Below are positions 9,022 through 18,081 of a DNA stretch of 60,314 nt, piece by piece. Made by a program: the position numbers and the translations under genes. The DNA is from an uncultured Lentisphaeria bacterium (GTDB lineage: Bacteria > Verrucomicrobiota > Lentisphaeria > Victivallales > Victivallaceae): assembly GCA_949282965.1 (NCBI GenBank), contig CASDQW010000052.1, positions 1-60,314 of the forward strand, read 5' to 3'. Under the pieces are notes generated by a model, which ran no database searches, had not been told where the DNA came from, and saw only the letters and a list, made by a program, of their open reading frames with translations. Each line of letters opens with the position of its first letter. Position 1 is the stretch's first letter.

Positions 9022-10398
9022 ATGACGGAGAAAAAAAAGGTAGCGTTGGTCGGGGTCGGGGGTCGCCATTTTCTGTTTCAGGAGGCTTTGCTGGGAAAAT
9101 ACCGGGCGGACTATGAAATCGTCGGATTCTGCGACACGAATCCGGGGCGCTTGGCATACAATGCCCGGAAGGTCCGGGAATATGCGGACGTATCCATTCC
9201 GGGGTACTCCGCCGCTGAATTCGACCGGATGCTGCTGGAGGGGCGCCCGGATCTGCTGATCGTTACGCCGCCGGACTGTTTTCACGAGGAGTACATCTGC
9301 CGGGGACTGGAAGCCGGGTGCGATGTCATTACGGAGAAACCGATGACCATCGACGCCGCAAAGTGCCGGCGGATACTGGAAACGCAGCGCCGGACCGGAC
9401 GTTCCGTGCGGGTATGCTTCAATTACCGGTATTCGCCGCCGCGGACGCAGGTGAAGGAGCTGCTGATGTCCGGCGTGATCGGCGATATTCTGTCGGTTGA
9501 TTTTCACTGGATGCTGGATATCCATCACGGGGCGGACTACTTCCGGCGCTGGCACCGGAACAAGCGGAATTCCGGAGGGTTGATGGTCCACAAGGCCACG
9601 CACCATTTCGACCTGGTCAACTGGTGGCTGTCGACGGTGCCGGAAGCGGTGTTCGCGACGGGACACCGGCACTTTTACACGCCGCAGACGGCGGACCGGT
9701 TCGGTCTGACCCGGCGCGGAGAGCGGTGCCGGGGTTGCGCGGAATCCGGGCGCTGCCGCTTCTATCTGGACTTGAATGACGGGGGGCATTTGAAGGGGCT
9801 TTACCTGGATGCGGAGCAGTATGACGGCTATTACCGGGACCGCTGTGTTTTTGCTCCGGACATCGACATCGAGGATTCGATGCAGGTGCTGATCCGCTAC
9901 CGCAACGGCGTTAAAATGTCGTATTCGCTGAATGCCTTCTGCCCGTGGGAAGGGTACGTGGTAACGTTCAACGGCACGTTGGGACGGCTGGAACACAAGT
10001 GCGAGGAACGGGTGTACATCAACGCCGACGGCAGCGTGCCCGGTGCGTTGAAAAAGGAAGGGACCAGCATCCGCGTGTTTCCCACCTGGAAGTCCGCGTA
10101 TGCCGTGGACGTCTGGACGGGCGAGGGCGGCCACGGCGGCGGCGATGACGTCATGCTCGAGGACATTTTCCGCCCCGGCGCCGCCGGTCCGGACCGGTAC
10201 CTGCGGGCGGCGGACCAGCGGGCGGGCGCCTACTCCATTCTGTGCGGCGTGGCGGCGAACGAATCCATCCGGACCGGGAAAATGGTACGGATTGCCGATC
10301 TGGTTCCGGGGATCGGCGATCCGGATGCTCCGGCCATGCCGGATTCGACGGCGCCGCTGACGATGCCGGAACCGGACGAAAAAGCGCAGCGGCAATGA
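9022..10398 (+). CDS. Gfo/Idh/MocA family oxidoreductase with Cys cluster
   Basis: A 458-aa oxidoreductase. ALVGVGGRHFLF is the Rossmann NAD(P) motif, ITEKPMTIDAAK the E-K-P loop, and MVHKATHHFDLVNWW contains the HxxxD-type active-site segment. RRGERCRGCAESGRC after the catalytic part is the C-x2-C-x5-C insert seen in a known subset of long Gfo/Idh proteins. The start at 9022 has AGGAG with a 6-nt spacer; the frame is open to 8893, but that extension has no family resemblance. It is followed after 187 bp by another oxidoreductase of the same superfamily. Likely a sugar oxidoreductase; substrate unknown. Confidence 0.9.
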   Translation: MTEKKKVALVGVGGRHFLFQEALLGKYRADYEIVGFCDTNPGRLAYNARKVREYADVSIPGYSAAEFDRMLLEGRPDLLIVTPPDCFHEEYICRGLEAGCDVITEKPMTIDAAKCRRILETQRRTGRSVRVCFNYRYSPPRTQVKELLMSGVIGDILSVDFHWMLDIHHGADYFRRWHRNKRNSGGLMVHKATHHFDLVNWWLSTVPEAVFATGHRHFYTPQTADRFGLTRRGERCRGCAESGRCRFYLDLNDGGHLKGLYLDAEQYDGYYRDRCVFAPDIDIEDSMQVLIRYRNGVKMSYSLNAFCPWEGYVVTFNGTLGRLEHKCEERVYINADGSVPGALKKEGTSIRVFPTWKSAYAVDVWTGEGGHGGGDDVMLEDIFRPGAAGPDRYLRAADQRAGAYSILCGVAANESIRTGKMVRIADLVPGIGDPDAPAMPDSTAPLTMPEPDEKAQRQ

Positions 10399-10585
10399 GG
10401 CCGGCGGATGGGATGACGGCGTAGCGGCCGCTTGCCTGCTTCGCCGTTGGCACCCCTGCCGCTTCCGGGCGGACGCCGTCTGTGCCTGCCGCCGGAAGGC
10501 CTTCTGCTGCTGGCGGGTGCCGCGCGGAGCGGTTCGTATGGTTTTCGGGGGAGAGTGACCGGAAAATGCCGGAAGGAAAAGGAAG

Positions 10586-11743
10586 ATGGAGCGAAAGTTG
10601 AATTTTGCCGTGATCGGCTGTGGCGCGCTGGCACGCGGACAGCACATTCCCAATCTGGCGCGCTCGGAGAAGGCGTGTTTGCACACCTGCTGCGACCTGT
10701 CGGAAAAGACGTTGCTCTGGTGCCGGAAGCAATATCACGTCGAAATTTCCCGGGATTGGCGTGAGGTGGTCGAAGATCCCCGGATCGATGCCGTTTGCCT
10801 GGCAACCACGGAGAAGCTGCGGCTGCCGGTCATCGAACTTGCCGCGCGGTACCGTAAACCAATTTATGTGGAAAAACCCCTGGCAACCACACTGGACGAG
10901 GCGTACCGGATTCAAACTGTGGTGCATGAAGCGGGCATTCCCTTCTGCGTCGGGCATAACCGGCGCAGCAGTCCGGCAATGCTGGACGCCCGGCGTATTT
11001 TCCGGGAACAGATGCTGCATCCGCGGCAGGCGGCGTGGCGCTGGGACCGGGAAGCGGATCGTCCGCATCGGGACGACGACGGTGTCCCGTCCATGAGCAT
11101 CCGGATCAATGACGACTGGCACAGCTGGAAAAGCTGGGTGTTTGATCCGGCACAGGCGCCGCACGGACCGATGCTGTTCGAGATGACGCATTTCACGGAT
11201 TTATGCAACTGGTTTCTCGATGCGGAGCCCGAGGCGGTGATGGCCATGGAAACCGGCATGCTCAATCACGCGATTCTTATTCGGTATGCCGGCGGAGCCA
11301 TGGCCACCTTGAACCTCTGCGCCAACGGCACGTTCGGCTATCCCAAGGAACTTTATGAGATGATGGGCAACGGCGCCATCGTGGTAGTGGACCATATGTG
11401 TGAAATCCGTACCGCCGGAATTCCCGGAGTGCCGGCCCGGATTCCCTATCCGTTTCTGCATGACCGCCATCCGGAAGTCGGTCGTCAGGGCGGTATTTCC
11501 GGGTGGCTGGAGAAGAAGGCCGCCGCCTGCGCCGAGGCGGCGGAACGGCATGATCCGATGCTGCAGTTCTCGGCGGAACCGGACAAGGGGCACGCCCGGG
11601 CGCTGGATCATTTCGTCGACGAGATTCTCGGACGACGGGAGGAGGTTTGCGGCGTGGATGCGGCGATTGCGGCGACCCGGGTGGCGTTTGCCGCCATCCG
11701 GAGTGCCCGGGAGGAACGGCTGGTGCCGCTGAGCGAAGTGTGA
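10586..11743 (+). CDS. Gfo/Idh/MocA family oxidoreductase
   Basis: A 385-aa oxidoreductase with FAVIGCGALARGQHI at the N-terminus (Rossmann fold), YVEKPLATTLDEA (E-K-P loop) and MTHFTDLCNWFLD, which matches the HxxD active-site segment. Purine-rich AAGGAAAAGGAAG directly precedes the start at 10586. It is the last gene of the rightward catabolic series. The hairpin after it (11757-11790) lacks a T-run in this direction, so transcription may run on towards the converging pump genes. Substrate unknown. Confidence 0.9.
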   Translation: MERKLNFAVIGCGALARGQHIPNLARSEKACLHTCCDLSEKTLLWCRKQYHVEISRDWREVVEDPRIDAVCLATTEKLRLPVIELAARYRKPIYVEKPLATTLDEAYRIQTVVHEAGIPFCVGHNRRSSPAMLDARRIFREQMLHPRQAAWRWDREADRPHRDDDGVPSMSIRINDDWHSWKSWVFDPAQAPHGPMLFEMTHFTDLCNWFLDAEPEAVMAMETGMLNHAILIRYAGGAMATLNLCANGTFGYPKELYEMMGNGAIVVVDHMCEIRTAGIPGVPARIPYPFLHDRHPEVGRQGGISGWLEKKAAACAEAAERHDPMLQFSAEPDKGHARALDHFVDEILGRREEVCGVDAAIAATRVAFAAIRSAREERLVPLSEV

Positions 11744-11748
11744 GCCAC

Positions 11749-11790
11749 AAAAAAGCCCGGGCGCCATTCCGTCAACAGAACGGCGCCCGG
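11749..11790 (-). terminator. Rho-independent terminator of the RND pump operon
   Basis: Perfect 9-bp arms (CCGGGCGCC at 11757-11765 and GGCGCCCGG at 11782-11790) plus an inner TTC/GAA pair. Read leftward the hairpin is followed by C and six T residues (A-run 11749-11754). It lies 28 nt beyond the stop of the permease gene. Confidence 0.9.
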
Positions 11791-11817
11791 TACAATGCTC
11801 AGAGAAAAACGCTGCCG

Positions 11818-14800
11818 TTACTGGGCGACCGGCGTGGCCGGGGCCGCCTTCCGGGAGCGGATCTTACGCAACAGCCGGTGCCACAGCCGCTGCAGCCGCC
11901 GCCGCCGTGGTTTGGCCGTGTCGTGGACGAAGATGAAATACAGCGCCGGAATCACGTAAAGCGTCAGGAGCGAAGCGATCGACAGACCGCCGACCACCCC
12001 CATGCCGCAGCTGGCGCGCAATTCCGAACCGAGCCCGGTGCCGAACGCCATCGGCAGCATCCCCGCCACCGACGCAATACTGGTCATCACGATCGGCCGG
12101 AATTTCGACTGGGTCGCCAGCAGCATGGCCTTGTGAGTGGTGACGCCGGATTTGACCAGAGCGGCGCACTCGTCCATGATGAGAATGGCGTTGTTCACCA
12201 CGATCCCGATCATCATCACGCCGCCGAGCAGCCCCATCATCGACATGGACATGCCGGCCGCCCACAACGTGGCGTACATCCCGAGAAATCCGAGCGGGAC
12301 GGTGAACATGATGAGAAAGGGACGCGTCCACGATTCCATGATCGCCGCGATCAGCAGATAGGTCAGGACGGCGGCCAGGAGAATGACCTGGATGAATTCC
12401 GAAGCGGTGTCATTCATGAGTTCGACGTTGCCGCTCATGCGGACGCCGTATCCCGGAGGCAGGGCGTCGGTGGCGATTTTGCCGATCTCATTGGAAACCG
12501 TGCCGAGGGCCATGCCCGGAGCGGTGTTGGCGTACAACCACATGGTCCGCACCTTGTCGTAACGGTTGATCACCACCGGGCGGGTGTCCTCGGTGATTTC
12601 CGCCAGCGTTTCGGTGCCGAGGGGGTTGTTGTCCTTGACGGCGGGGGCGGCCTGGCGGAGCTGATCTTCGCCGTATTCCTTCTCATTTTTCACCCGGATG
12701 TCGAAGGTGCGCGCGCCGCTGCGGAAGTCGCCGACTTCAATGCCGTCGAGTGAACCGAGCAAATATTCATACAGTTCGTTGGCGGACATGTCGAGGTTTT
12801 GCAGTACGGTGCGCCGGGGAGTGATGTTGATGTTCGGCTTGCGTTCGCGGCGGCTGGAGTCAAGGTCTCGGGTGATGCCGAGGGTGGGGAGTTTTTCCAT
12901 AACCTCCATTTCAGCGCCTTCGAGGACGTCGAGATCGACACCGTTCATAACGCAGCGGATCTCCGCGCCGCTTCCGCCGAAGGTGGCCGGAATCGACAAT
13001 GTGACACGGCAGTTGTCCAGATAGGCGAGCTCCTTGCGCAACTGCGCCTGCAGATCGTAAATCGATTCTTCGCGTTCGAATTTATCCGTGGTCCGCAAAG
13101 TGATCTGGCCGATGTAGACCGCGGAACTGACCTGTCCGCCGCCTCCGTCGGAGTCGCCGACCGAGATCGACATACCGCGGATGAAGTCGAATTTCTTCAG
13201 GTGATCGGCCGCTTCCAGAATGAGTTTGTTGGTGGTTTCGAGGTTATAGTTGGTCGGAAATTCAAACTTGACGCGGATTTCGCCCTGGTCGCAGAAGGGC
13301 AGGAAGGACAGCCCCACTTTCGGAATAATGAAAAGGACCGTGGCGATGGACAGGGCCAGCACCACGCTGATCAGCGTTTTGGGATAGCGCGCAGTCCATT
13401 CGATGCTCCGGTCGAATTGACGGCAGAGCCAGTCATAGCCGATGTCCCAGGGGATGAACAGCCGCTGCAGGAAGGTTTTTTCCGGAGCGCCTGCGGAACG
13501 TTTCTTCTTTTGTTTCAGCAGCACGCAGGCGAGAATCGGCGTCAGCGTGAAGCTGATGAACAGCGAGACCAGCGTGGCGCCGACCATGACCCCGGCGAAC
13601 GGCACCATCATACTGCCGATACGGGTGCTCATCATCATGACGGGGACGAACACCACCACGTTGGTCAGCGCGCTGGCGGAAACGGCGGCGATGACTTCGC
13701 CGGTGCCGCGTTCGGCGGCGGTTTTGATGGGTTCTCCCCGGTCGAGGTGTTTGAAGATGTTTTCGATAACGACGATGGAGTTGGTTACCAGTACGCCGAC
13801 CGAACAGCCGAGCGACAGGAGCGTCATGATGTTGAACGAATAATTGAACCAGGCCATGACGGCGAACGTGACGATGACCGAAATCGGCATGGACACCATG
13901 ACGATGAATGTCGATTTCGGCTCGTGCAAAAAGAGGAACAGCAGTACGGCCGTCAGAATGATCCCGGTGAGAATGCTGCTCCAGGCATCGTCGACCGAAG
14001 CCTGAATGAAGGCGCCGGAGTCGGTGAACCAGAACAGCTGCATACCGGTCGGCAGCTCGCCGTTGGCCACCATCGTATCGAAACGCTGGCGGATACCCTT
14101 GATGACTTCGATGGCGTTGGCTTCGCCCTTTTTCACGATGCGGAACCGGGCGGCGGGCTGACCGTTGACATAGGCTTTGCTGCGCACTTCGCGGCTCATG
14201 AGTTTGACATCGGCCACGTCGCGCAGATAGACGCGTTTGTTTTTGAATTTGCCGATTTCCAGGGCCTTGATCTGCTCAAAGTCCTTGAAGTCGCCGTTGA
14301 AGGTAACGTTCTTTTCGCCTTTGTCGAACTGGATTCGGCCCAGCGGCTCGCGCACGTTGTTTTCCCGGAGTTTTGAAACCACGTCATTGATCGACAGGTT
14401 CATGGCGGTAAGTTTTTCACGGTTCAGCAGCACATGGATCTGCATTTCGTTCGCACCGTAGACCCGGACTTCACCGACGCCGGGAACGGAGGAGAACCGG
14501 TCCGCGATCACGTCGTCGGCGTAGTCGTACAAATCGTCCTGCGTGCGGTCGCCGACCAGAAACACCTGGGCCACGGTGGTGGCGTTGGTGTCGATTTTGC
14601 GGATGGTCGGTTCGTTGGCACCGTCGGGGAGGTCTTCCCGGATGCGGTTCAGGGCCTCGCGGATGTCGGTGGCCGCGATATCGACGTCGGTGCCCATGTT
14701 GAATTCGAGCTGAATGCGGGCTTCGTCCTCCATGGACATGCTGGTGATGTGCTTGATGCCGTCCAGGGAGGAGACGGCGTCTTCGATGCGTTTGACGATT

Positions 14801-14985
14801 TCGACTTCGATTTCCGTCGGACTGGCGCCTTGGTATTCGCAGCGCACGAGCACCATCGGCACTTCCATATTCGGCAGCAGGTCGATGCTGAGCCGGGGAT
14901 AGAGACTGATACCGATCATCACCAAAACGATGATGAGCGCCGTCATGGCGATCGGCCGTTGGACGGACCATTTGCTTAAAGACAT
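11818..14985 (-). CDS. RND efflux permease (AcrB/HAE1-like)
   Basis: A 1055-aa inner-membrane pump subunit of the resistance-nodulation-division superfamily. It opens with SVQRPIAMTALIIVLVMIG, has two large periplasmic loops and the usual 12-helix plan. In TM4 the motif that is VDDAIVV in AcrB reads LVTNSIVVIEN (Thr401, Asn402). In TM10 the Lys position reads GIVVNNAILIMDE (Asn near 931). The classical Asp-Asp-Lys proton relay is therefore absent. The start has GGAGGG 5 nt upstream. It lies 12 nt behind the adaptor gene. No TolC-like outer-membrane gene is present in the operon. Substrate unknown. Confidence 0.93.
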   Translation of the reverse strand: MSLSKWSVQRPIAMTALIIVLVMIGISLYPRLSIDLLPNMEVPMVLVRCEYQGASPTEIEVEIVKRIEDAVSSLDGIKHITSMSMEDEARIQLEFNMGTDVDIAATDIREALNRIREDLPDGANEPTIRKIDTNATTVAQVFLVGDRTQDDLYDYADDVIADRFSSVPGVGEVRVYGANEMQIHVLLNREKLTAMNLSINDVVSKLRENNVREPLGRIQFDKGEKNVTFNGDFKDFEQIKALEIGKFKNKRVYLRDVADVKLMSREVRSKAYVNGQPAARFRIVKKGEANAIEVIKGIRQRFDTMVANGELPTGMQLFWFTDSGAFIQASVDDAWSSILTGIILTAVLLFLFLHEPKSTFIVMVSMPISVIVTFAVMAWFNYSFNIMTLLSLGCSVGVLVTNSIVVIENIFKHLDRGEPIKTAAERGTGEVIAAVSASALTNVVVFVPVMMMSTRIGSMMVPFAGVMVGATLVSLFISFTLTPILACVLLKQKKKRSAGAPEKTFLQRLFIPWDIGYDWLCRQFDRSIEWTARYPKTLISVVLALSIATVLFIIPKVGLSFLPFCDQGEIRVKFEFPTNYNLETTNKLILEAADHLKKFDFIRGMSISVGDSDGGGGQVSSAVYIGQITLRTTDKFEREESIYDLQAQLRKELAYLDNCRVTLSIPATFGGSGAEIRCVMNGVDLDVLEGAEMEVMEKLPTLGITRDLDSSRRERKPNINITPRRTVLQNLDMSANELYEYLLGSLDGIEVGDFRSGARTFDIRVKNEKEYGEDQLRQAAPAVKDNNPLGTETLAEITEDTRPVVINRYDKVRTMWLYANTAPGMALGTVSNEIGKIATDALPPGYGVRMSGNVELMNDTASEFIQVILLAAVLTYLLIAAIMESWTRPFLIMFTVPLGFLGMYATLWAAGMSMSMMGLLGGVMMIGIVVNNAILIMDECAALVKSGVTTHKAMLLATQSKFRPIVMTSIASVAGMLPMAFGTGLGSELRASCGMGVVGGLSIASLLTLYVIPALYFIFVHDTAKPRRRRLQRLWHRLLRKIRSRKAAPATPVAQ

Positions 14986-14997
14986 GACCGCCCTCCG

Positions 14998-16170
14998 TTA
15001 TTCCGCGTTGATCGGCCGGAGCAGAGAGCCGTTGTTGACGAACGTTTGCCCGGTGACCACGAAGCGTTCATTCAGGAGATTGTTCGCGTTGAGCACTTCA
15101 CAATATTTGCCGTCCACGATGCCGCGGGCGACCTCGATGCTTTTGGCACGGTTGTTCTGGTCGATGGCGTAGACGATGTAGCGGTCGTTGGCGCGCAGCA
15201 GCAGCGCGTCCGCCGGCAGGCCGTAGGCTTCTTTTTCTTCGAGGATGAGGCTGATGTCGCAGAGCGTACCGCTGACGAGGGAGATGTCCGCCGGAACCCG
15301 GACTATGAATTTGAACGTCCGGCTTTCGGGGTCGATGCTCGGCGCCTTGTAGGTGACGACGCCTTTGCCTTTGTCGGTGCCGTCGAGAGAGAACTGGACG
15401 GGGGTGCTGCCGACTTTCACAAGATCATAATAACCGGCGCTGATGTAACCGATGACTTCCTGTTCTCCGGGGCTTTCCAGTCTGAGGATGTTCTGACCGG
15501 TGGTGACGTATTCGTTCTCCTCGACGTATTTGTCGGTTACGACGCAGTCGAACGGGGCCTGCACGATGGAGTCGTCCAGATTTTTGCGGGCGATGACGAG
15601 GTTGCCCTCGGCCTGTTTGAGCTGGGCTTCGGCGTTGATGATGGCGGCCTTGGCGTTATTGACGTCGGTTTCCGCTTTTTTGTAATTGGTTTCATAGGTT
15701 TCAAATTCGCTTTTGCTGGTGGCCTTGGAGCTCCAGAGCGAAAGGAACCGCTTGTAATCGACCGCAGCCTTTTCCTCCAGAATTTCGGCGCTCTGGAGGG
15801 CGATTTTGGCGCTTTCGAGTTCCGCCTGTTTGACCTTGATTTCGTCTTCGCGGACCGTTACCTGGTTTTTCAAGATCTGGCGGTCGATACCGAACAGGAC
15901 GTCGCCTTTCTTGCGTTTGTCGCCCTCATCGACTTTGAGCAGTTCCAGCGTGCCGCTGATTTTGGCGGAGATGGTGGCGTATTCGACCGGCCAGACGGTG
16001 CCCTGAACCGGAATCTGGTGGCGGAAGATCCGCTTCTGCAAAGGTTGCAGTGTGACGCGGGTTTCACGTTCCGCGACAGCCTTTTTCTCTTCTTTGCCGC
16101 ATCCGCCGCAGTGAATCAGAATGATGCCGACGGCGGCGGTGCACAACAATGAACGCCAGAATTTGTTCAT
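14998..16170 (-). CDS. RND efflux periplasmic adaptor (membrane fusion protein)
   Basis: A 390-aa AcrA/MexA-type adaptor linking the inner-membrane pump to an outer-membrane channel. The N-terminal segment MNKFWRSLLCTAAVGIILI is a signal peptide; the following HCGGC offers cysteines for lipidation, though the lipobox is not canonical. IPVQGTVWPVEYATISAKISG and VQAPFDCVVTDKYVEENEYV are the two halves of the lipoyl-like domain, separated by a coiled-coil hairpin (about residues 95-200). AGGAAAA precedes the start by about 8 nt. It is co-transcribed with the permease and downstream of a two-component system. Confidence 0.92.
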   Translation of the reverse strand: MNKFWRSLLCTAAVGIILIHCGGCGKEEKKAVAERETRVTLQPLQKRIFRHQIPVQGTVWPVEYATISAKISGTLELLKVDEGDKRKKGDVLFGIDRQILKNQVTVREDEIKVKQAELESAKIALQSAEILEEKAAVDYKRFLSLWSSKATSKSEFETYETNYKKAETDVNNAKAAIINAEAQLKQAEGNLVIARKNLDDSIVQAPFDCVVTDKYVEENEYVTTGQNILRLESPGEQEVIGYISAGYYDLVKVGSTPVQFSLDGTDKGKGVVTYKAPSIDPESRTFKFIVRVPADISLVSGTLCDISLILEEKEAYGLPADALLLRANDRYIVYAIDQNNRAKSIEVARGIVDGKYCEVLNANNLLNERFVVTGQTFVNNGSLLRPINAE

Positions 16171-16219
16171 GAATGCTTTTCCTGCCTTATGGTGTTTCCG
16201 TTGAAATGATTTGTCTTAC

Positions 16220-16247
16220 AGAATAACACGGAGGAAACGGGTTGCAA
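16220..16247 (-). promoter_or_regulatory. Promoter of the RND pump operon
   Basis: On the minus strand -35 TTGCAA (16242-16247), a 16-bp spacer and -10 TATTCT (16220-16225). The weak -35 and short spacer fit an activator-dependent promoter. The repeat array at 16254-16297 lies 6 bp upstream of the -35. Confidence 0.55.
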
Positions 16248-16253
16248 CAATCT

Positions 16254-16297
16254 TGACAAAATCCTGACAATTTTCTGACTCAGCTTCGACAAAATCC
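16254..16297 (-). promoter_or_regulatory. Four tandem 11-bp repeats of Pho-box type
   Basis: On the plus strand the units are TGACAAAATCC, TGACAATTTTC, TGACTCAGCTT and CGACAAAATCC, starting at 16254, 16265, 16276 and 16287, exactly 11 bp apart. Read leftward this gives TGTCA repeated at 11-bp spacing, the arrangement bound by tandem dimers of PhoB/OmpR-family regulators. It lies between the histidine kinase stop and the adaptor start, immediately upstream of the pump promoter. The response regulator at 18078-18770 is the obvious candidate ligand. Confidence 0.75.
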
Positions 16298-16317
16298 GCG
16301 CGGGGATCGCCGTCCGC

Positions 16318-18081
16318 CTACATCGAACAGGGGATCAGCAGATGGAAGCTGGACCCTTCTCCCGGACGGGACGTCACGGCAACCGAACCGCCGTGATAAC
16401 GGGCGATGTGTTTGACGATGGCCAACCCGATGCCGTTCCCCGACTGGCGGGTATGGCGGCTGGGAATGCGATAGAAACGCTTGAAAATGCGGTCCAGATG
16501 TTCCGAGGCAATGCCGCAGCCGTAATCGCGGACGCAGAAATCCAAATGACGATCCGGCGTAATGGTGACGGAAATTTCGATCCGGTTTGTGCCGCTGTGG
16601 AGAACTGCGTTGATGATCAGATTGTTGAGTGCCTGCTGCAGCAGCAGGGAATCGCCCGGAAACTCCAGATTGCAGCATTCTCCGGCAACGAGTTCGATGC
16701 CGGCGGCTTCCGCCGCAGGGCGGCACACCTCAAGCGCGCTCCGGATGATCGCCTGGGGCTGCACTGGAAGAAAGTCCTTCTCCGTGCCCCGGCGCATGTT
16801 CTCCAGGGAGTTCAGGGTCAGAAAATTCTGCAGCAGGGTATGCAGGCGCTCCGACTGCAGCGTCAGGGTCTGGATGCAGCGTTCCTTGTACTCCTGGTGC
16901 TCGAGGGCGCCGTTGTTGATGGCGTCGATGGCACCGATGATGCCGGTCAACGGGGTTTTCATTTCATGGGAGATGGCGGCGATGAATTCGGTGCGATAGG
17001 CTTCGAGTTTCCGGATTTCGGACAGGTCGGTAATGGAAACGAGGACGTAGCGATCTCCGTTTCGGGTGAAGGAGACCGCATTGGCCAGCAGTTGCAGTTC
17101 TTTGTCGTCATGCCGGACGCGGAATTCCTCGGTACGAATGCCGGGCCCATCCGTCTTCTGAATCAGTTGCCGCAGTTCTTCCGGGCATTCCGGAGCACCG
17201 GACGAGCCGGGATCAATGCGGGGATAAAAAAGGGCGCAGGCGGTCCGGTTGCACCGTTCCACCCGGCCTTTCGAGTTCACCAGCAGAATGGCTTCGGTCA
17301 TGGCATCGAGAATGGCTTCACGCTCGTTGGCACCGTCGCGCAATGAGATGATCTGTTTTTTCAACTGTTCGGTGAGGCTTTGCAGACAGAGGGCGATTTC
17401 CCGGACGAGTCCGTGGCGGGGGATGTAGATGGGGGACTCCAGTTCGCCGGCGGCGATTTTCGACATGCTGGCGAAGAGACGGTTCAGCGGCGACCGGATC
17501 AGACAGCAGAAATAAGCGATCAATACCGCCGTCGAAAGCAGCCCGAGCAGAGTCAACATGATCATGCTCCGGCGGGTCTGGCGCATCAGCATGGTCATGC
17601 TGCTGCATTTGGCGGCGGTAAGCAGGAGATAGTCCTGCCCGTCGGTTTTGAAGTGAATGGAGTGGTAGACCATGAAGGATTGGAGCGTTTGATCATATTT
17701 GACCAGGACGTCTTCCGGCTGGTTGCTGCGGAACATGCCCTTGACCTGCGGACTGCGAAGATGTTCGGCGAGGTAGTCCGGGACATCGGCGGTTTCGATG
17801 AGCGTGCCTCTGCCGCGGGCGATGATTTTGGCGATGACGGGCTGGGGGCCGCGGCTGCGGAACAGCCGCCGGAGTTTGTCGAGGTTGCCGGTTTCGATCT
17901 GTTCCTTGCAGAAGCGGACGAGGAAATAATTGTTCCTTCTGGTCTCATCGGCGACCTCGCGGAAATAGGCGTTCTGAAAGTTGGCGAGCTGAATGTCCAG
18001 CAGCACCACGGAGACGACAATGATGATCCCGATGAGTGCCGGGATGAACAGGAGGACGGAATCTTTTCGCGCTGTTTTCAT
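16318..18081 (-). CDS. Sensor histidine kinase (PhoR-like)
   Basis: A 587-aa membrane kinase. TM1 is at about 8-30, an extracytoplasmic domain at 31-170, and TM2 at 172-195. HAMP-like (about 195-245) and PAS-like (about 250-360) domains follow. The HisKA helix has the phospho-acceptor His372 in FIAAISHEMKTPLTG. The ATPase domain has the N box NNLIINAVLHS and G boxes DYGCGI and SGNGIGLAI. Its start overlaps the stop of the response regulator by 4 nt, so the pair is coupled. The following genes encode an RND pump with PhoB-like boxes at its promoter, suggesting the kinase senses an envelope or drug signal. Confidence 0.93.
   Translation of the reverse strand: MKTARKDSVLLFIPALIGIIIVVSVVLLDIQLANFQNAYFREVADETRRNNYFLVRFCKEQIETGNLDKLRRLFRSRGPQPVIAKIIARGRGTLIETADVPDYLAEHLRSPQVKGMFRSNQPEDVLVKYDQTLQSFMVYHSIHFKTDGQDYLLLTAAKCSSMTMLMRQTRRSMIMLTLLGLLSTAVLIAYFCCLIRSPLNRLFASMSKIAAGELESPIYIPRHGLVREIALCLQSLTEQLKKQIISLRDGANEREAILDAMTEAILLVNSKGRVERCNRTACALFYPRIDPGSSGAPECPEELRQLIQKTDGPGIRTEEFRVRHDDKELQLLANAVSFTRNGDRYVLVSITDLSEIRKLEAYRTEFIAAISHEMKTPLTGIIGAIDAINNGALEHQEYKERCIQTLTLQSERLHTLLQNFLTLNSLENMRRGTEKDFLPVQPQAIIRSALEVCRPAAEAAGIELVAGECCNLEFPGDSLLLQQALNNLIINAVLHSGTNRIEISVTITPDRHLDFCVRDYGCGIASEHLDRIFKRFYRIPSRHTRQSGNGIGLAIVKHIARYHGGSVAVTSRPGEGSSFHLLIPCSM

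Noticed and set aside
9007..10686. Open frame of 559 codons antisense to the Gfo/Idh gene at 9022
   Set aside because: Covers a clear oxidoreductase and the gap behind it; composition typical of a shadow frame.
12799..14376. Open frame of 525 codons opposite the RND permease
   Set aside because: Composition is a mirror of the permease (runs of Asp, His, Gly), with no recognisable domain. The permease frame is certain.
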